A stretch of 64,000 bases of DNA. Source: DASSBR01 sp035688265. Lineage in GTDB: Bacteria > Pseudomonadota > Gammaproteobacteria > Natronospirales > DASSBR01. Location of the stretch: contig DASSNE010000014.1 in assembly GCA_035688265.1 (NCBI GenBank), positions 1 to 64,000 of the forward strand. The letters run 5' to 3'. This document shows, one piece after another, positions 23,879 through 32,955 of this stretch. The notes beneath the pieces are model-generated. The model was not told the origin of the DNA, did not search any database, and saw nothing but the letters and a program-made list of their open reading frames with translations. The first letter of the stretch is position 1. Each line of letters opens with the position of its first letter. The translations under genes were made by a program, and so were the position numbers.

Positions 23879-26091
23879 CGCCGGACGCGCCGACGCTTGC
23901 GGGCGGTCGCCGCCTTGCCGACCGGCTCGAAATCGATCTTGCGATCGTCGAGGCTCACGCGCAAAACACGCACGCGCAGCGCGTCGCCGAGCTGATAAAC
24001 CTGCCCGCTGCGCTCGCCGACCAGTTGATGGCGAACCGGGTCGTGGCGGTAGTAGTCGTTGCTGAGCGAGGAGACATGCGCCAAACCTTCGACGAACAGA
24101 TTCTTGAGCTCGACGAACAACCCGAAGGACGTGACCCCCGTAATCAGTCCGTCGAACTCTTCGCCGACCTTGTCGAGCATGAACTCGGCCTTGAGCCACG
24201 ACACCGCATCACGCGTCGCCTCGTCGGCGCGCCGTTCGGTATCGGAGCAATGGCGGCCCAGGCGCTCCATGTCGAGGGGGCCATAGCGGAAATCGGCTCG
24301 CCCGCCGCCGTCCAGCACATGCCCGATCGCGCGATGCACCAGCAAATCCGGGTAGCGGCGAATCGGCGAGGTGAAGTGCGCGTAGGATTCGAGCGCGAGG
24401 CCGAAATGGCCTTCGAGCCGCGGGCTGTATACCGCCTGCGACAGCGAGCGCAGCAGCACGGTCTGGATCAGGTGCGCGTCGTCCCGCCCACCAATCTTCG
24501 CCAGCAGCTTCGCGTAATGCATCGGCTCGGGATTGTCGCCGCCGCCGAGACTCAGGCCCAACGTGCCGAGAAAATCGCGCAGTTGCGTCAGCTTTTCCTC
24601 GTTCGGCCCGGCATGCACGCGATACAGCGTCGGCATTTTGTGCTTTTTGAGGAATTTCGCGGCCGCGACATTGGCGGCAATCATGCATTCCTCGATCAGC
24701 TTGTGCGCATCGTTGCGCTGTGTCGGCTCGATCGCCGTGATCTTGCGCTGCGCATCGAAAATAATGCGCGTCTCGGTAGTCTCGAAGTCGATCGCCCCGC
24801 GCTTGTCGCGTGCCTTGCGCAGCGCCCCGTATAAATCATGCAGCGCCTCGATGCGCCCGATCAGCGCCTCGCGTCGGCGGCGCGCCTTCTTGTCGCCGGC
24901 GATCACCGCCGCGACCTCGGTGTAGGTCAATCGTGCCGCCGAACGCATCACGCCCTTGTGAAACGCCGCCCGGCTGACTTTGCCCGCACGATCGATGCGC
25001 ATCTCGCAAACCATGCACAGCCGGTCGACGTTCGGATTCAGCGAACACAGGCCGTTGGACAGCGCCTCCGGCAGCATCGGTATCACTCGGTCGGGAAAAT
25101 AGACCGACGTGCCGCGCAATTCGGCCTCGTCATCGAGAGCGCTATCAGGGCGCACGTAATGGCTGACATCCGCGATCGCGACGATCAGCTTCCAGCCGCG
25201 GCGCGTCGCCTCGCAGTAGACGGCGTCATCGAAGTCGCGCGCGTCCGCGCCGTCGATCGTCACCAGGTCCAGCTCACGCAGGTCCAGCCTGCCGGAGACT
25301 GCGTCGCGCGGAATTTCATCGCCGTACGCCTCCGCTTCCGCCAGCGCCGCCTCGGGCCACTCATGCGGCAGACCGTGCGCGCTGATCGCCAGCTCAATCT
25401 CGATTCCCGGCGCGTACTGGTCGCCCAGCACCTCGACCACCTGACCGATTGGCTGCGTGTGCCGGCTTGGGTATTCGATCAGCTCGATCCGCACCATTTC
25501 GCCTGGATGCGCCGCACCGCGCTTTTCCCGTGGAATCAGGATGTCATGATGCAGACGCGAGTTGTCCGGGCGCACGAAGCCGATGCCCTGCTCTTCGAAA
25601 TAACGGCCGGCGAGTTCCGCCGGGCGCCGCTCAAGCACATCCACCAGGCGGCCTTCGCGCCGGCCCCGGTGATCTTCGCCGCTGATGCGCACCAGCGCGC
25701 GGTCGCCGTCCATCAGTTCGCGCATCTGCCCCGGCGGCAGAAAAACATCCTCGCCGTCCGCGTCGGGTTTCAGAAAACCGAAGCCGTCGCGATGGCCGAT
25801 TACCGTGCCGGCCACCACCGGCAGATGCCGCGTCAGGCAGTAGTCGCCGCGCCGGTTGCGCAGAATCTGCCCGTCGCGCACCATCGCGCCCAGCCGGCGG
25901 TCGAGCGCGCGGCGGTCGACCTCGTCGGAGAGATCGAGCCGGGCCGCGATCGCACCGAAGTCGACCGGCGCCCCCAACTCCTCGAGCAGATCGAGGATCA
26001 ATTCGCGGCTCGGAATCGGCCGCTCGTATTTGCGGGCTTCGCGCGCCGCGTGCGGATCGGCGCTGCGCCAATTTTTTTTCGTTTTTGCCAT
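23875..26091 (-). CDS. rnr: Ribonuclease R
   Basis: Processive 3'-5' exoribonuclease that degrades structured RNA and aids rRNA quality control. It is 738 aa. Order: N-terminal winged helix (ELILDLLEELGAPVDFGAIA), cold-shock domains, RNB catalytic domain with the metal-binding acidic cluster in IDGADARDFDDAVYCE, S1 domain near 640-715, and a short basic tail ending ARKRRRVRR. The tail is shorter than in E. coli (813 aa). Transcribed ahead of rlmB with an ATGA overlap. Confidence 0.98.
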   Translation of the reverse strand: MAKTKKNWRSADPHAAREARKYERPIPSRELILDLLEELGAPVDFGAIAARLDLSDEVDRRALDRRLGAMVRDGQILRNRRGDYCLTRHLPVVAGTVIGHRDGFGFLKPDADGEDVFLPPGQMRELMDGDRALVRISGEDHRGRREGRLVDVLERRPAELAGRYFEEQGIGFVRPDNSRLHHDILIPREKRGAAHPGEMVRIELIEYPSRHTQPIGQVVEVLGDQYAPGIEIELAISAHGLPHEWPEAALAEAEAYGDEIPRDAVSGRLDLRELDLVTIDGADARDFDDAVYCEATRRGWKLIVAIADVSHYVRPDSALDDEAELRGTSVYFPDRVIPMLPEALSNGLCSLNPNVDRLCMVCEMRIDRAGKVSRAAFHKGVMRSAARLTYTEVAAVIAGDKKARRRREALIGRIEALHDLYGALRKARDKRGAIDFETTETRIIFDAQRKITAIEPTQRNDAHKLIEECMIAANVAAAKFLKKHKMPTLYRVHAGPNEEKLTQLRDFLGTLGLSLGGGDNPEPMHYAKLLAKIGGRDDAHLIQTVLLRSLSQAVYSPRLEGHFGLALESYAHFTSPIRRYPDLLVHRAIGHVLDGGGRADFRYGPLDMERLGRHCSDTERRADEATRDAVSWLKAEFMLDKVGEEFDGLITGVTSFGLFVELKNLFVEGLAHVSSLSNDYYRHDPVRHQLVGERSGQVYQLGDALRVRVLRVSLDDRKIDFEPVGKAATARKRRRVRR

Positions 26092-26127
26092 AAACTCGTT
26101 GGGGAAATGCTTCGTGAGGGCCGGCCA

Positions 26128-26156
26128 TTGACATCAAGCCGGCCGGCTGGTTAAAT
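26128..26156 (+). promoter_or_regulatory. tRNA-Leu promoter
   Basis: TTGACA (26128-26133) and TTAAAT (26151-26156) are separated by exactly 17 bp and followed by a GC-rich discriminator. A hairpin (GGCAGCG with CGCTGCC, 26170-26190) lies just before the tRNA and may mark 5' processing. The promoter points toward the tRNA at 26195. Confidence 0.75.
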
Positions 26157-26194
26157 TGCGCGCCTTCCCGGCAGCGATTCAAACGCTGCCGTAT

Positions 26195-26281
<87 letters not shown>

Positions 26282-26327
26282 TTTGATGCCGTTCATTGTA
26301 ATACAGATCAGGGTTGAACCAGCCTCG

Positions 26328-29300
26328 TCAGGTCTCATCTTGTACGGCGATCGGTTCGATCCCGCTGTTGTCGATCATCCGATTGAGCTTCGGCAGTTGT
26401 TGCTGCAGCACGTCGCGTAGCGCCTGCAACTGCTTGTCCACCCGCGTCGAAAGCTCGCCGAATACCTGGTAGTCCTGGCGCGTCGGCCGCCCGTAGCCGC
26501 TGCCGATTTCGGCCGCCAGTGCGGCCAGCTTGTTGTTAAGCCGGATCGGGTAGTTGAGCGGATCCTCGCCGGAATGCGACTTCGTCTGGATTAACGCATT
26601 CTCGATGTCGGTGAGCTTCGCGACCATCGGCTTCGCGGTCTTTTTGATCTCCGCCGCATGCGGATTGTCCTTCAGCCGGCCGAGATAGTCATTGATCGCG
26701 TCGCGCGCCTTGCGCAAACGCAGGATTGCCTTGTCCGTCTCGTCGAGCTTCGCGTGTACCTTCTTCAGCAGCGCGAGCTGCGCTTCGAGATCGGCCTGCG
26801 TCGCCTGCGAACGCGGGTCTTCGCGCACCTCAAAGCTGCGGGTGACGCTGTCCTTGCCGATCGTCAGCTTTACCTTGTACGTCCCCGGCACGATCTTCGG
26901 CCCGCGCATCGAGCCGAACCAGATCACCGCGCCCGGCACCTTCGTCGCGTCCGGATAACGCATGTCCCAGACGAAGCGGTTCATGCCGGCATGCGCCGGC
27001 ACCACGCCCGGCTGCTGCGGCTCCTTGGGCGGATAGAAGTCGTTATTCTTTTTGAGCGGTTTCCCGTGGGCATCTGTCTGATTCGAGAAGCTGGCGATCT
27101 TGTCGCCGGCGGACGTCATGAATGTCAGCGAAACTTTCTCGTCTTTAGCCGCTGCTTTTTTCAGATCGAAATAAACGACGACGCCGCTATCCGGATTCTC
27201 GCCAATGCCGTACGCCAGCGCCTTGTCGAAATGGAACCCGCGCGTCAGATACGCCGGTTCCGGCTGGAACAGGTGATGATCGGCATTGGCAACCTCCCCC
27301 GACATTTCCCGAAGCGGCTGGATGTCGTCCAGCACCCAGAAGCCGCGGCCGTGGGTGGCGAGCACAACGGCGCTTGCGCGCGGCTGAATCGCAATATCGC
27401 GCACCGGCACCGGCGGCAGGTTCAGTTGCAGCGGTTGCCAGCGATCGCCGTCGTTGAACGATACGTAGACCCCTTCGAGCGTGCCGGCGAACAGCAGGTT
27501 CTTGTCCTGCGTGTCTTGGCGCACGACGAAGCTCGACTGGTCGTCGGGCAGGCCGTCGGTAATGCGGGTCCAGTGCGCGCCGTAGTCGGTGGTTTTATAT
27601 ATGTACGGCTTGAAATCGTCCTGCTCGTAACGGCGCGCGGCGAGATACGCGGTGCCGGCGTCAAAATGCGACGGCTCGATGATGCTGATCGTGGTGAGCT
27701 TCGGCAGTCCGTCCGGCGTAACGTTCCGCCAGTGCTTGCCGTCGTCTTTCGAGACATAGACCAGGCCGTCGTTGGAGCCGCTCCACAGCACGCCCTGCTT
27801 GACCGGCGATCCGGCCAGCGCAAATACCGTGTCGTAATACTCGACCGACGTGTTGTCCTGCGTGATCGGCCCGCCCGACGACTTTTGCTTGTCCTTGAGA
27901 TTGCGGGTGAGATCGGGGCTGATGCGCGTCCAGCTCATGCCGCCGTTGGTACTGCGGAAAATGTACTGCGACGCGACGTAAAGCGCGTGCGGCGCATGTT
28001 GCGAGATCATGATCGGAAAGGTCCAATGAAAGCGCTCTTTCAGATCGTTCGCGGGGTGGCCCATCGGGTTTTCCGGCCACACGTTGACCAGCCGCCGCTG
28101 GTCGGTACGGCGGTTGTAGCGGATCAGGTAGCCGCTGTAGCCGCCGCCGTAGGTGATCCATGGCTTGCCCGGCACCGGCACGACGAAACCGCTTTCGCCA
28201 CCGGCCACGTTCCAGATGTCGTCGGCGCTGATGCCGTAACTGCTGCTCGCGCTCGCGACCTCGACCGAGCCCCGATCCTGCTGCGCACCGTACACGTGAA
28301 ACGGGAATTGCTTGTCGAGCGCAACATGGTAGAACTGGCCGGTCGGCTGATTGCGTTCCGAACTCCATGACTGGCCGCCATCCTCGCTGACGGCCGCGCC
28401 GCCGTCATTGCCGGCAATCATGATGTCCGGCTGCTTCGGGTTAATCCACATCGCATGCACGTCGCCATGCGGCAGGTTCAGCGCGCTGAAACTGTTGCCG
28501 CCGTCGGTGGACTTGAACACGCCGGCAACCTGCGGCGCGTAGACGATGTTCTTGTTCTGCGGGTCGGCGTAGATGCGGGTGAAGTACCAGGCGCGTTGCG
28601 TCAGCTTCGAATCATGGTTGACCCGCTGCCACGTTTTGCCGGCGTTGTCGGAGCGGAACACGCCGCCATTCTTTGCCTCGACCAGCGCGTAGACGCGACT
28701 CGAATCCGCGCCGGAAACCGATACGCCGATCTTGCCCAGCACGCCTTTCGGCAATCCCGGATGCCTGGAAATATTCGTCCAGTGCGCACCGCCGTCGGTG
28801 CTCTTGTAAAGGCCGCTGCCGGGGCCGCCACTCGACAGCATCCACGGCCGTCGGTAGGCCTGCCACATCGCCGCGTACAGCACGCGCGAATTGTGTGGGT
28901 CGATCTCGATGTCGATCGCGCCGGTTTTGTCGTTGACGTACAAAACCTTGTGCCAGGTCTTGCCGCCATCGGTGGACTTGTAAACGCCGCGCGCGTCGTT
29001 GGGGCCGAAAACATGACCGAGTGCAGCGACGTAAACGGTATCCGGATCGTGCGGATCGACCGCGATGCGGCTGATGACGTGCGTGTGGGCGAGGCCGATG
29101 TGCGCCCAGGTATGCCCGCCGTCGGTGGATTTGTATATTCCGTCGCCGGTCGCCATGTCGCCACGAATGTCGGACTCGCCGGTGCCGGCGTAAACGACAT
29201 TGGGATCGGATGGCGCCACCGCCAGCGCGCCGATTACGCCGGCGTTGAGCTGGTCGCCAGACACCAGCTGCCAGGTCTTGCCGCCGTCCGTGGTTTTCCA

Positions 29301-29510
29301 GATGCCGCCGCCGGTGGCGCCGAAATAGAAGGTATCGGGCGTCGCCGCGTTGCCCGCAACCGCGATCGAGCGGCCGCCGAGAAACGGGCCGATATTGCGC
29401 CACTGCAGCGCGTCGTACGTCTGTTTGGGGATGGCCGCGGAAGCTGCGGCCACGTAGAGGGCGGCCGGGAGCAGGAACAAAACGAGGGCAAGACGACGAA
29501 CGCTCGACAT
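26328..29510 (-). CDS. Secreted sortilin/BNR-repeat (VPS10-like) beta-propeller protein
   Basis: The start at 29510 (AGGAAG upstream) gives 1060 aa with a signal peptide (SSVRRLALVLFLLPAALYVA). Residues about 35-750 hold many BNR/Asp-box repeats of the type GIWKTTDGGKTWQLV, GLYKSTDGGAHWTNI and GVYVSFNDGDRWQPL, folding as one or two beta-propellers. The remaining 300 residues are a beta-rich region (DSVTRSFEVREDPRSQAT) and a helical end. Such proteins are often labelled glycosyl hydrolase or sortilin-like, but no catalytic assignment is justified. Envelope location is likely. A lipoprotein gene lies 31 bp upstream, possibly cotranscribed. Confidence 0.85.
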   Translation of the reverse strand: MSSVRRLALVLFLLPAALYVAAASAAIPKQTYDALQWRNIGPFLGGRSIAVAGNAATPDTFYFGATGGGIWKTTDGGKTWQLVSGDQLNAGVIGALAVAPSDPNVVYAGTGESDIRGDMATGDGIYKSTDGGHTWAHIGLAHTHVISRIAVDPHDPDTVYVAALGHVFGPNDARGVYKSTDGGKTWHKVLYVNDKTGAIDIEIDPHNSRVLYAAMWQAYRRPWMLSSGGPGSGLYKSTDGGAHWTNISRHPGLPKGVLGKIGVSVSGADSSRVYALVEAKNGGVFRSDNAGKTWQRVNHDSKLTQRAWYFTRIYADPQNKNIVYAPQVAGVFKSTDGGNSFSALNLPHGDVHAMWINPKQPDIMIAGNDGGAAVSEDGGQSWSSERNQPTGQFYHVALDKQFPFHVYGAQQDRGSVEVASASSSYGISADDIWNVAGGESGFVVPVPGKPWITYGGGYSGYLIRYNRRTDQRRLVNVWPENPMGHPANDLKERFHWTFPIMISQHAPHALYVASQYIFRSTNGGMSWTRISPDLTRNLKDKQKSSGGPITQDNTSVEYYDTVFALAGSPVKQGVLWSGSNDGLVYVSKDDGKHWRNVTPDGLPKLTTISIIEPSHFDAGTAYLAARRYEQDDFKPYIYKTTDYGAHWTRITDGLPDDQSSFVVRQDTQDKNLLFAGTLEGVYVSFNDGDRWQPLQLNLPPVPVRDIAIQPRASAVVLATHGRGFWVLDDIQPLREMSGEVANADHHLFQPEPAYLTRGFHFDKALAYGIGENPDSGVVVYFDLKKAAAKDEKVSLTFMTSAGDKIASFSNQTDAHGKPLKKNNDFYPPKEPQQPGVVPAHAGMNRFVWDMRYPDATKVPGAVIWFGSMRGPKIVPGTYKVKLTIGKDSVTRSFEVREDPRSQATQADLEAQLALLKKVHAKLDETDKAILRLRKARDAINDYLGRLKDNPHAAEIKKTAKPMVAKLTDIENALIQTKSHSGEDPLNYPIRLNNKLAALAAEIGSGYGRPTRQDYQVFGELSTRVDKQLQALRDVLQQQLPKLNRMIDNSGIEPIAVQDET

Positions 29511-29541
29511 GCGACTTCCTTTTTGTAGTAAGTTCAGAATT

Positions 29542-30147
29542 CTAGCGTGGCGGCTGCTGCTGCACGCCGGGCGGCAGATGGCCGTGGCGACGCGGCTTGG
29601 GCGCCGGCGCCGGTATGGGCGTCTGCACAGTCGGCACCGCACGCCGAGGCGGATTCGGCGGTGGCATCGCTGACGGCCGCGCCGGTCTTGGATCTCGCCA
29701 GATCGGCGGCCTGAGCAGGTGCCGGTCGTCCGGAACGCCGTTATGCGGCGGGCGATGCCGGAAATCGCGGTACAGGTCCCGGGGCGGCGTGAAACGGGGG
29801 TCCGGCGGGCTGCCCGCCTGCGGCGCCGGGTTCACATGCGGCGACGGCGGCGGCTCTCGCTGCGGCCCCGGATGCCGGTGGGAGCGTCCATAGATAAACG
29901 GCGCATAAAACGGAAAGTAGAACGGATTGCCGCGGTTCAGGTAATACGTCGAGAAGTCGGGATCCCACTCGTAAGGATCATAAAAGGACCCGTAATAGCT
30001 GCCATAGGCTTGTGGCGCCGGCACCAGGATGTACCCGGGCGGCGGCTGGTAGCGCGAGTCGTAATAGCTGCCGGGCACGCTCGCGCAGCCTTGCAGCATG
30101 CCGGCGACAGCCAGTGCACCAGCCGCCGCCATCAGAGATTTGCGCAT
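29542..30147 (-). CDS. Proline-rich putative lipoprotein, function unknown
   Basis: A 201-aa protein with a lipoprotein signal (MRKSLMAAAGALAVAGMLQGC, Cys at position 21). The mature N-terminus is rich in Tyr, Pro and Gly (SVPGSYYDSRYQPPPGYILV; GSYYGSFYDPYEWDPD). The rest is a Pro/Arg/His-rich low-complexity tail with repeated PP and RRP motifs. I recognise no domain. The tail suggests an extended periplasmic or peptidoglycan-contacting segment (inference). It precedes the sortilin-like gene by 31 bp in the same direction. Confidence 0.75.
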   Translation of the reverse strand: MRKSLMAAAGALAVAGMLQGCASVPGSYYDSRYQPPPGYILVPAPQAYGSYYGSFYDPYEWDPDFSTYYLNRGNPFYFPFYAPFIYGRSHRHPGPQREPPPSPHVNPAPQAGSPPDPRFTPPRDLYRDFRHRPPHNGVPDDRHLLRPPIWRDPRPARPSAMPPPNPPRRAVPTVQTPIPAPAPKPRRHGHLPPGVQQQPPR

Positions 30148-30225
30148 AAATTCAGTACCTTATCAACAGCGTACCTTCAATATACGCTGCCAGGGCGATC
30201 CGCAAAAGCCCGCGGTGCCGGGGTC

Positions 30226-30933
30226 CTACCGCCGCAATGCGCGCAATACTTCCCGCGTTTTCAGCGGCTGCCCGCCCAGATACAGATCCAGTGCCGAGCG
30301 CAGCAGCTTCTTGGCGTCCCGCGATGCCCGTTCGTCGTCCAGTTGGTCCGCCGCGAGTGCGAGCAGCGACGCGCCGCTTAGCGTCGAACCTGCCGCGCCG
30401 GGTTGGTGGAGGCGTGGCCCTTGTTCGAGTACGTATTCGTAGTCGCGGTCGGCCCGAACCGGGGCGCCGGAATCAATCTCGACCGTCAGGTTCAAGCCGT
30501 AGCCGCACGCGACGAGCAGGCGCTTTTCGAACAGGCGCAGCGGGATTTCTTCATTGCTGGTGCCGGCGAGTCCGGCCAGGCAGAACGCGTAGTCGTCGAA
30601 AAGTTCGGCATGCGGATCGTGGCGATGCAGCAGACGAATCAAAAGCTCGTTGACGTAGAAGCCGCACAGCAGGCGCGAGCCGGTCAGCCTGACGGGCGCA
30701 CCGGTGGTCTCGGCGCCGGTGAGGGTTGCGAGATCGCCGCGGCCGGTCCACGACAGCAGCACCGGCTGGAATGGCTGCAGCGCCGCCTTGAGCTTCGAGG
30801 TGGGGCGGCGCACGCCACGGGCGATCAGGCCGACGCGACCGAACGGGCGGCTGAAGGCTTCGATCAGGCCGCTGCTGTCGCGCCACGGGCGCTGGTGGAG
30901 AATGTAGGCGTGTTGGAGTTGTACACGTTCCAT
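30226..30933 (-). CDS. recO: DNA repair protein RecO
   Basis: RecF-pathway mediator that binds SSB-coated DNA and helps load RecA. It is 235 aa. The N-terminal OB fold starts VQLQHAYILHQRPWRDSSGL, with FGRVGLIARGVRRPTSKLK. The helical domain includes LCGFYVNELLIRLLHRHDPH. It ends LYLGGQPLKTREVLRALRR. No Zn-Cys cluster is present, as in many gammaproteobacterial RecO proteins. It closes the rnc-era-recO series. Confidence 0.95.
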   Translation of the reverse strand: MERVQLQHAYILHQRPWRDSSGLIEAFSRPFGRVGLIARGVRRPTSKLKAALQPFQPVLLSWTGRGDLATLTGAETTGAPVRLTGSRLLCGFYVNELLIRLLHRHDPHAELFDDYAFCLAGLAGTSNEEIPLRLFEKRLLVACGYGLNLTVEIDSGAPVRADRDYEYVLEQGPRLHQPGAAGSTLSGASLLALAADQLDDERASRDAKKLLRSALDLYLGGQPLKTREVLRALRR

Positions 30934-30944
30934 CTATATCGGAT

Positions 30945-31000
30945 GTAGGAGCGAGCGTCGCTCGCGATTATATATATTCGCGGCCGGCGGCCGCTCCTAC
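30945..31000. repeat. REP/BIME-like palindrome between recO and era
   Basis: The 56-bp element starts GTAGGAGCG and ends CGCTCCTAC. Each half is a hairpin (GCGAGC with GCTCGC; GCGGCC with GGCCGC) and they flank an AT-rich centre (TTATATATAT). GTAGGAGCGAGC-type repeats are the common repetitive extragenic palindromes of Pseudomonas and relatives, so this is a recognised class of element paired as an inverted doublet. Confidence 0.85.
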
Positions 31001-31004
31001 CGGT

Positions 31005-31910
31005 TCAGCTGTCGCCCAGGCCGAGTTCGCGCAACCGGCGAACGTCATCGGTCCAGCCGCTTTTGACCTTGACCCAGAGTTCGAGAAAGACTTTCTGATC
31101 CAGTTCCCGTTCGAGGTCGAGGCGCGCGGCCTGGCCGATTGACTTCAGGACACTGCCCTTGCGACCGATCACGATGGCTTTCTGGCTGTCGCGCTCGACC
31201 CAGATCACTGCGCTCACCTTCAGCAGGCTGCCCTCCTCCTGCCAGCGTTCGACCTCGACCGCGACCGCGTGCGGCAGTTCCTCGCGCAGGACTTCCAGCA
31301 GCTTTTCGCGAATAATTTCCGCCGCCCACAGCCGTTGCGGCAGATCGGTCACCTGGTCGGCCGGGAACAGCGGCGGCGACACCGGCAGATGCGCGGCAAC
31401 GACCTGTTCGAGACGCTCGATATTTTCGCCGCCGGACGCGCTCACCGGCGTGATGAAAGCAAAGTCGCGCTTTGCGGCCACGTCCTGCAAGTACGGCAGC
31501 AGCCGGTCGCGCGGCTTGACCCGGTCGATCTTGTTGACCACGATGCCGACCGGATGCGGGCTGTCCGCCAACCGCTCCAGCACGAAATCGTCGCCGTCCT
31601 GCCAGCGCGGCGCCTCGACCACCCAGAGCACCAGATCCGCGTCGAGCGCGGCGCCGGCCGCGGCCCGATTCATTTGCCGGTTGATTTCCTTGCGCTGGCC
31701 GCCGTGCAGGCCCGGCGTATCGATGAACACCAACTGTGCGTTCGGCGTGGTCTTGATACCGAGCACGCGCTGCCGCGTCGTCTGCGGTTTGCGCGACACG
31801 ATGCTGATCTTCTGTTCGACGAAGCGGTTGAGCAGCGTGGATTTGCCGACATTGGGCCGGCCGATCAGCGCGACGAAGCCCGCGCGGAATTCGGTTTCCG
31901 AATCACTCAT
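31005..31910 (-). CDS. era: GTPase Era
   Basis: Essential GTPase that binds the 3' end of 16S rRNA during 30S assembly. It is 301 aa. G1 GRPNVGKSTLLNRF, G3 DTPGLHGG, G4 NKID, and a C-terminal KH domain with VIGRKGSVLKSIGQAARLDL. It overlaps rnc by 8 nt. The stop lies just before the REP doublet at 30945-31000, so recO and era are separated by that element. Confidence 0.98.
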   Translation of the reverse strand: MSDSETEFRAGFVALIGRPNVGKSTLLNRFVEQKISIVSRKPQTTRQRVLGIKTTPNAQLVFIDTPGLHGGQRKEINRQMNRAAAGAALDADLVLWVVEAPRWQDGDDFVLERLADSPHPVGIVVNKIDRVKPRDRLLPYLQDVAAKRDFAFITPVSASGGENIERLEQVVAAHLPVSPPLFPADQVTDLPQRLWAAEIIREKLLEVLREELPHAVAVEVERWQEEGSLLKVSAVIWVERDSQKAIVIGRKGSVLKSIGQAARLDLERELDQKVFLELWVKVKSGWTDDVRRLRELGLGDS

Positions 31911-32577
31911 CGATAAGATGGCCCAACAGTTCTCCCGCCGCCTTCTGTTCCGCCAGCCGACGGCTGCGGCCGGTCGCGGTGACGTTCAGGCTGAGTGCCT
32001 CGATGCTCGCGTGAACGGTAAAAACCGGATCGTGCGGCGGGCCGCGATGCTCGATCATCTCATAAACCGGCAATGGCTGACTGCGCGCCTGAAGATGTTC
32101 CTGCAGGCGCGTCTTCGCGTCTTTGAGCGTGTCCGGCGCAGGGAGGTGTGCGAATGAATCGGCGTAAAGCCGTTGGATGGCCGACTCCGCGGCGGCGTAA
32201 CCGCCATCGAGATAAATGGCGCCGAGGACGGCCTCAAGCGTGTCGGCCAGAATCGATTTGCGGCGATGCCCCCCCGATTTCAGCTCCCCGGGGCCGAGAT
32301 CGACATACTCGCCCAATGACAGTTCAGCGGCGAGTGCCGCCAGTGCATCCCGATTGACGAGGCTCGCGCGTAGCCGACTCAGGTCGCCTTCGTTGAAGCC
32401 ACGATCGAGATGAAACAGTTCCTTCGCAATAATCAGCCCCAGCACCGCATCGCCGAGAAACTCCAGGCGTTCGTTGTTGCGGCTGCCGCTGCTGCGGTGG
32501 CGCAACGCGCGTTGCAGCAATTCACGGTCCCGGAATTCATGGCCGAGCCGATCCGCAAGCAGCGTCTCGAGCGTCAA
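31903..32577 (-). CDS. rnc: Ribonuclease III
   Basis: Double-strand-specific endonuclease processing rRNA and mRNAs. The start is a TTG (32577) overlapping the upstream stop as TTGA; 224 aa. The signature NNERLEFLGDAVLGLIIA is followed by the metal-binding Asp/Glu of the second acidic cluster (SILADTLEAVLGAIYLDGG). The C-terminal dsRNA-binding domain begins DAKTRLQEHLQARSQPLPVY. Its operon order lepB-DUF4845-rnc-era is typical of Xanthomonadales and Pseudomonas relatives. Confidence 0.97.
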   Translation of the reverse strand: MTLETLLADRLGHEFRDRELLQRALRHRSSGSRNNERLEFLGDAVLGLIIAKELFHLDRGFNEGDLSRLRASLVNRDALAALAAELSLGEYVDLGPGELKSGGHRRKSILADTLEAVLGAIYLDGGYAAAESAIQRLYADSFAHLPAPDTLKDAKTRLQEHLQARSQPLPVYEMIEHRGPPHDPVFTVHASIEALSLNVTATGRSRRLAEQKAAGELLGHLIDE

Positions 32578-32945
32578 CTTGGCGGCACCTCGATATTCTT
32601 GTTGAACGACGCGACCAGGCTCAGGTTGCCGATAAACGGCACGCGCTCTTCGTAATGCAGCGACACATCCGACCCGCCATCGCGGGCGGGCGTGATTTTG
32701 ACCTGGTGAATCGACACCGCGTTGACTTCATTCACCTCGAATCGCCGTTCGATCGTATCGCGAATCGCATCCGGCGACTGGCCGTGCGCATGCTGCTCCA
32801 CATTATTGAAGATGGACGAAATGGCGAAATAGTCGTAATACACGGGGAACAACCGCACCGCGATCAGGCCGACAAACCCGACCACGATGACGATCACGAG
32901 AATGCTGATCATACTGATCCCGCGCTGGCCGTTACTCCCAGTCAT
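32574..32945 (-). CDS. DUF4845 small membrane protein with pilin-like N-terminus
   Basis: A 123-aa protein with one N-terminal hydrophobic helix preceded by GQRGIS (SMISILVIVIVVGFVGLIAV), similar to a type IV pilin-like leader, then about 90 periplasmic residues of mixed alpha/beta (VSLHYEERVPFIGNLSLVAS). DUF4845 members lie between lepB and rnc in many gamma- and betaproteobacteria; function unknown. Overlaps rnc by TTGA. Confidence 0.88.
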   Translation of the reverse strand: MTGSNGQRGISMISILVIVIVVGFVGLIAVRLFPVYYDYFAISSIFNNVEQHAHGQSPDAIRDTIERRFEVNEVNAVSIHQVKITPARDGGSDVSLHYEERVPFIGNLSLVASFNKNIEVPPS

Positions 32946-32955
32946 AATTTTTGCC

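Noticed and set aside
26658..28370. 570-codon plus-strand frame opposite the sortilin-like gene
   Set aside because: The BNR repeats with signal peptide and RBS are on the minus strand; the opposite translation is low-complexity Arg/Val/His.
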